From CAYTMY01 sp964618075 (GTDB taxonomy: Bacteria; Bacillota; Clostridia; Eubacteriales; Anaerofustaceae), in the NCBI GenBank assembly GCA_964618075.1, contig CAZTZO010000045.1, positions 1 to 5,726 on the forward strand: a DNA stretch of 5,726 bases, written 5' to 3'. Made by a program: the position numbers and the translations under genes. This document shows, piece by piece, positions 5,716-5,726 of the stretch (positions within the stretch are counted from its first letter, which is position 1; each line of letters opens with the position of its first letter). The notes under the pieces are model-generated. The model searched no databases. It was given only the letters and a program-made list of their open reading frames with translations, and was not told the DNA's origin.

Positions 5716-5726
5716 AGAAGAATGAA

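Noticed and set aside
1..5726. CRISPR array, insertion sequence or riboswitch
   Set aside because: No regularly spaced repeats, transposase motifs or terminal inverted repeats are seen, and no gap between genes is longer than about 170 bases; the 1022-1190 gap is accounted for by two divergent promoters.

Overview
The window looks like a chromosomal segment from a low-GC, spore-forming-type member of the Firmicutes, most likely a clostridial lineage. Three things support this: AT-rich coding sequence, two tRNA genes with encoded CCA ends, and the gene order tlyA - nadK - argR - recN - spoIVB-like. Bacilli and Clostridia usually have this order just upstream of spo0A. No species can be named from the sequence alone.

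Layout. Positions 2-751 (+) hold the 3' part of an unrecognised gene whose beginning lies outside the window. It ends at a bidirectional hairpin terminator (775-821) shared with a convergent two-gene tRNA unit on the minus strand: tRNA-Pro(TGG) at 945-1021, then a CAT-anticodon tRNA (elongator Met or Ile2) at 846-922. A near-consensus promoter (TTGACA-17-TATTAT on the minus strand) drives the tRNAs. The interval 1022-1190 is a divergent promoter region, and an extended -10 promoter on the plus strand starts the main gene cluster.

Cluster. tlyA (rRNA/hemolysin-family methyltransferase), nadK (NAD kinase, overlapping tlyA by four bases), argR (arginine repressor, TTG start with a strong ribosome binding site) and recN (SMC-like DNA repair ATPase) are tightly packed with gaps of 17 bases or fewer, so they probably share a transcript. 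They are housekeeping genes of unrelated function held together by conserved synteny.

Most unusual part. After recN comes a gene whose product matches the N-terminal and PDZ portions of the sporulation protease SpoIVB but ends, at two successive stop codons, before any S55 serine-peptidase domain. Its start region has no clear ribosome binding site. It lies inside a long inverted repeat (arms 4984-4999 and 5045-5060) and carries an exact Spo0A-box sequence within a smaller palindrome. A TTGCCA-17-TATAAT promoter with extended -10 is embedded in its last codons, with the -10 overlapping the stop codons. It points to a separately transcribed downstream gene, plausibly spo0A by synteny. The window ends 11 bases after that -10 element.
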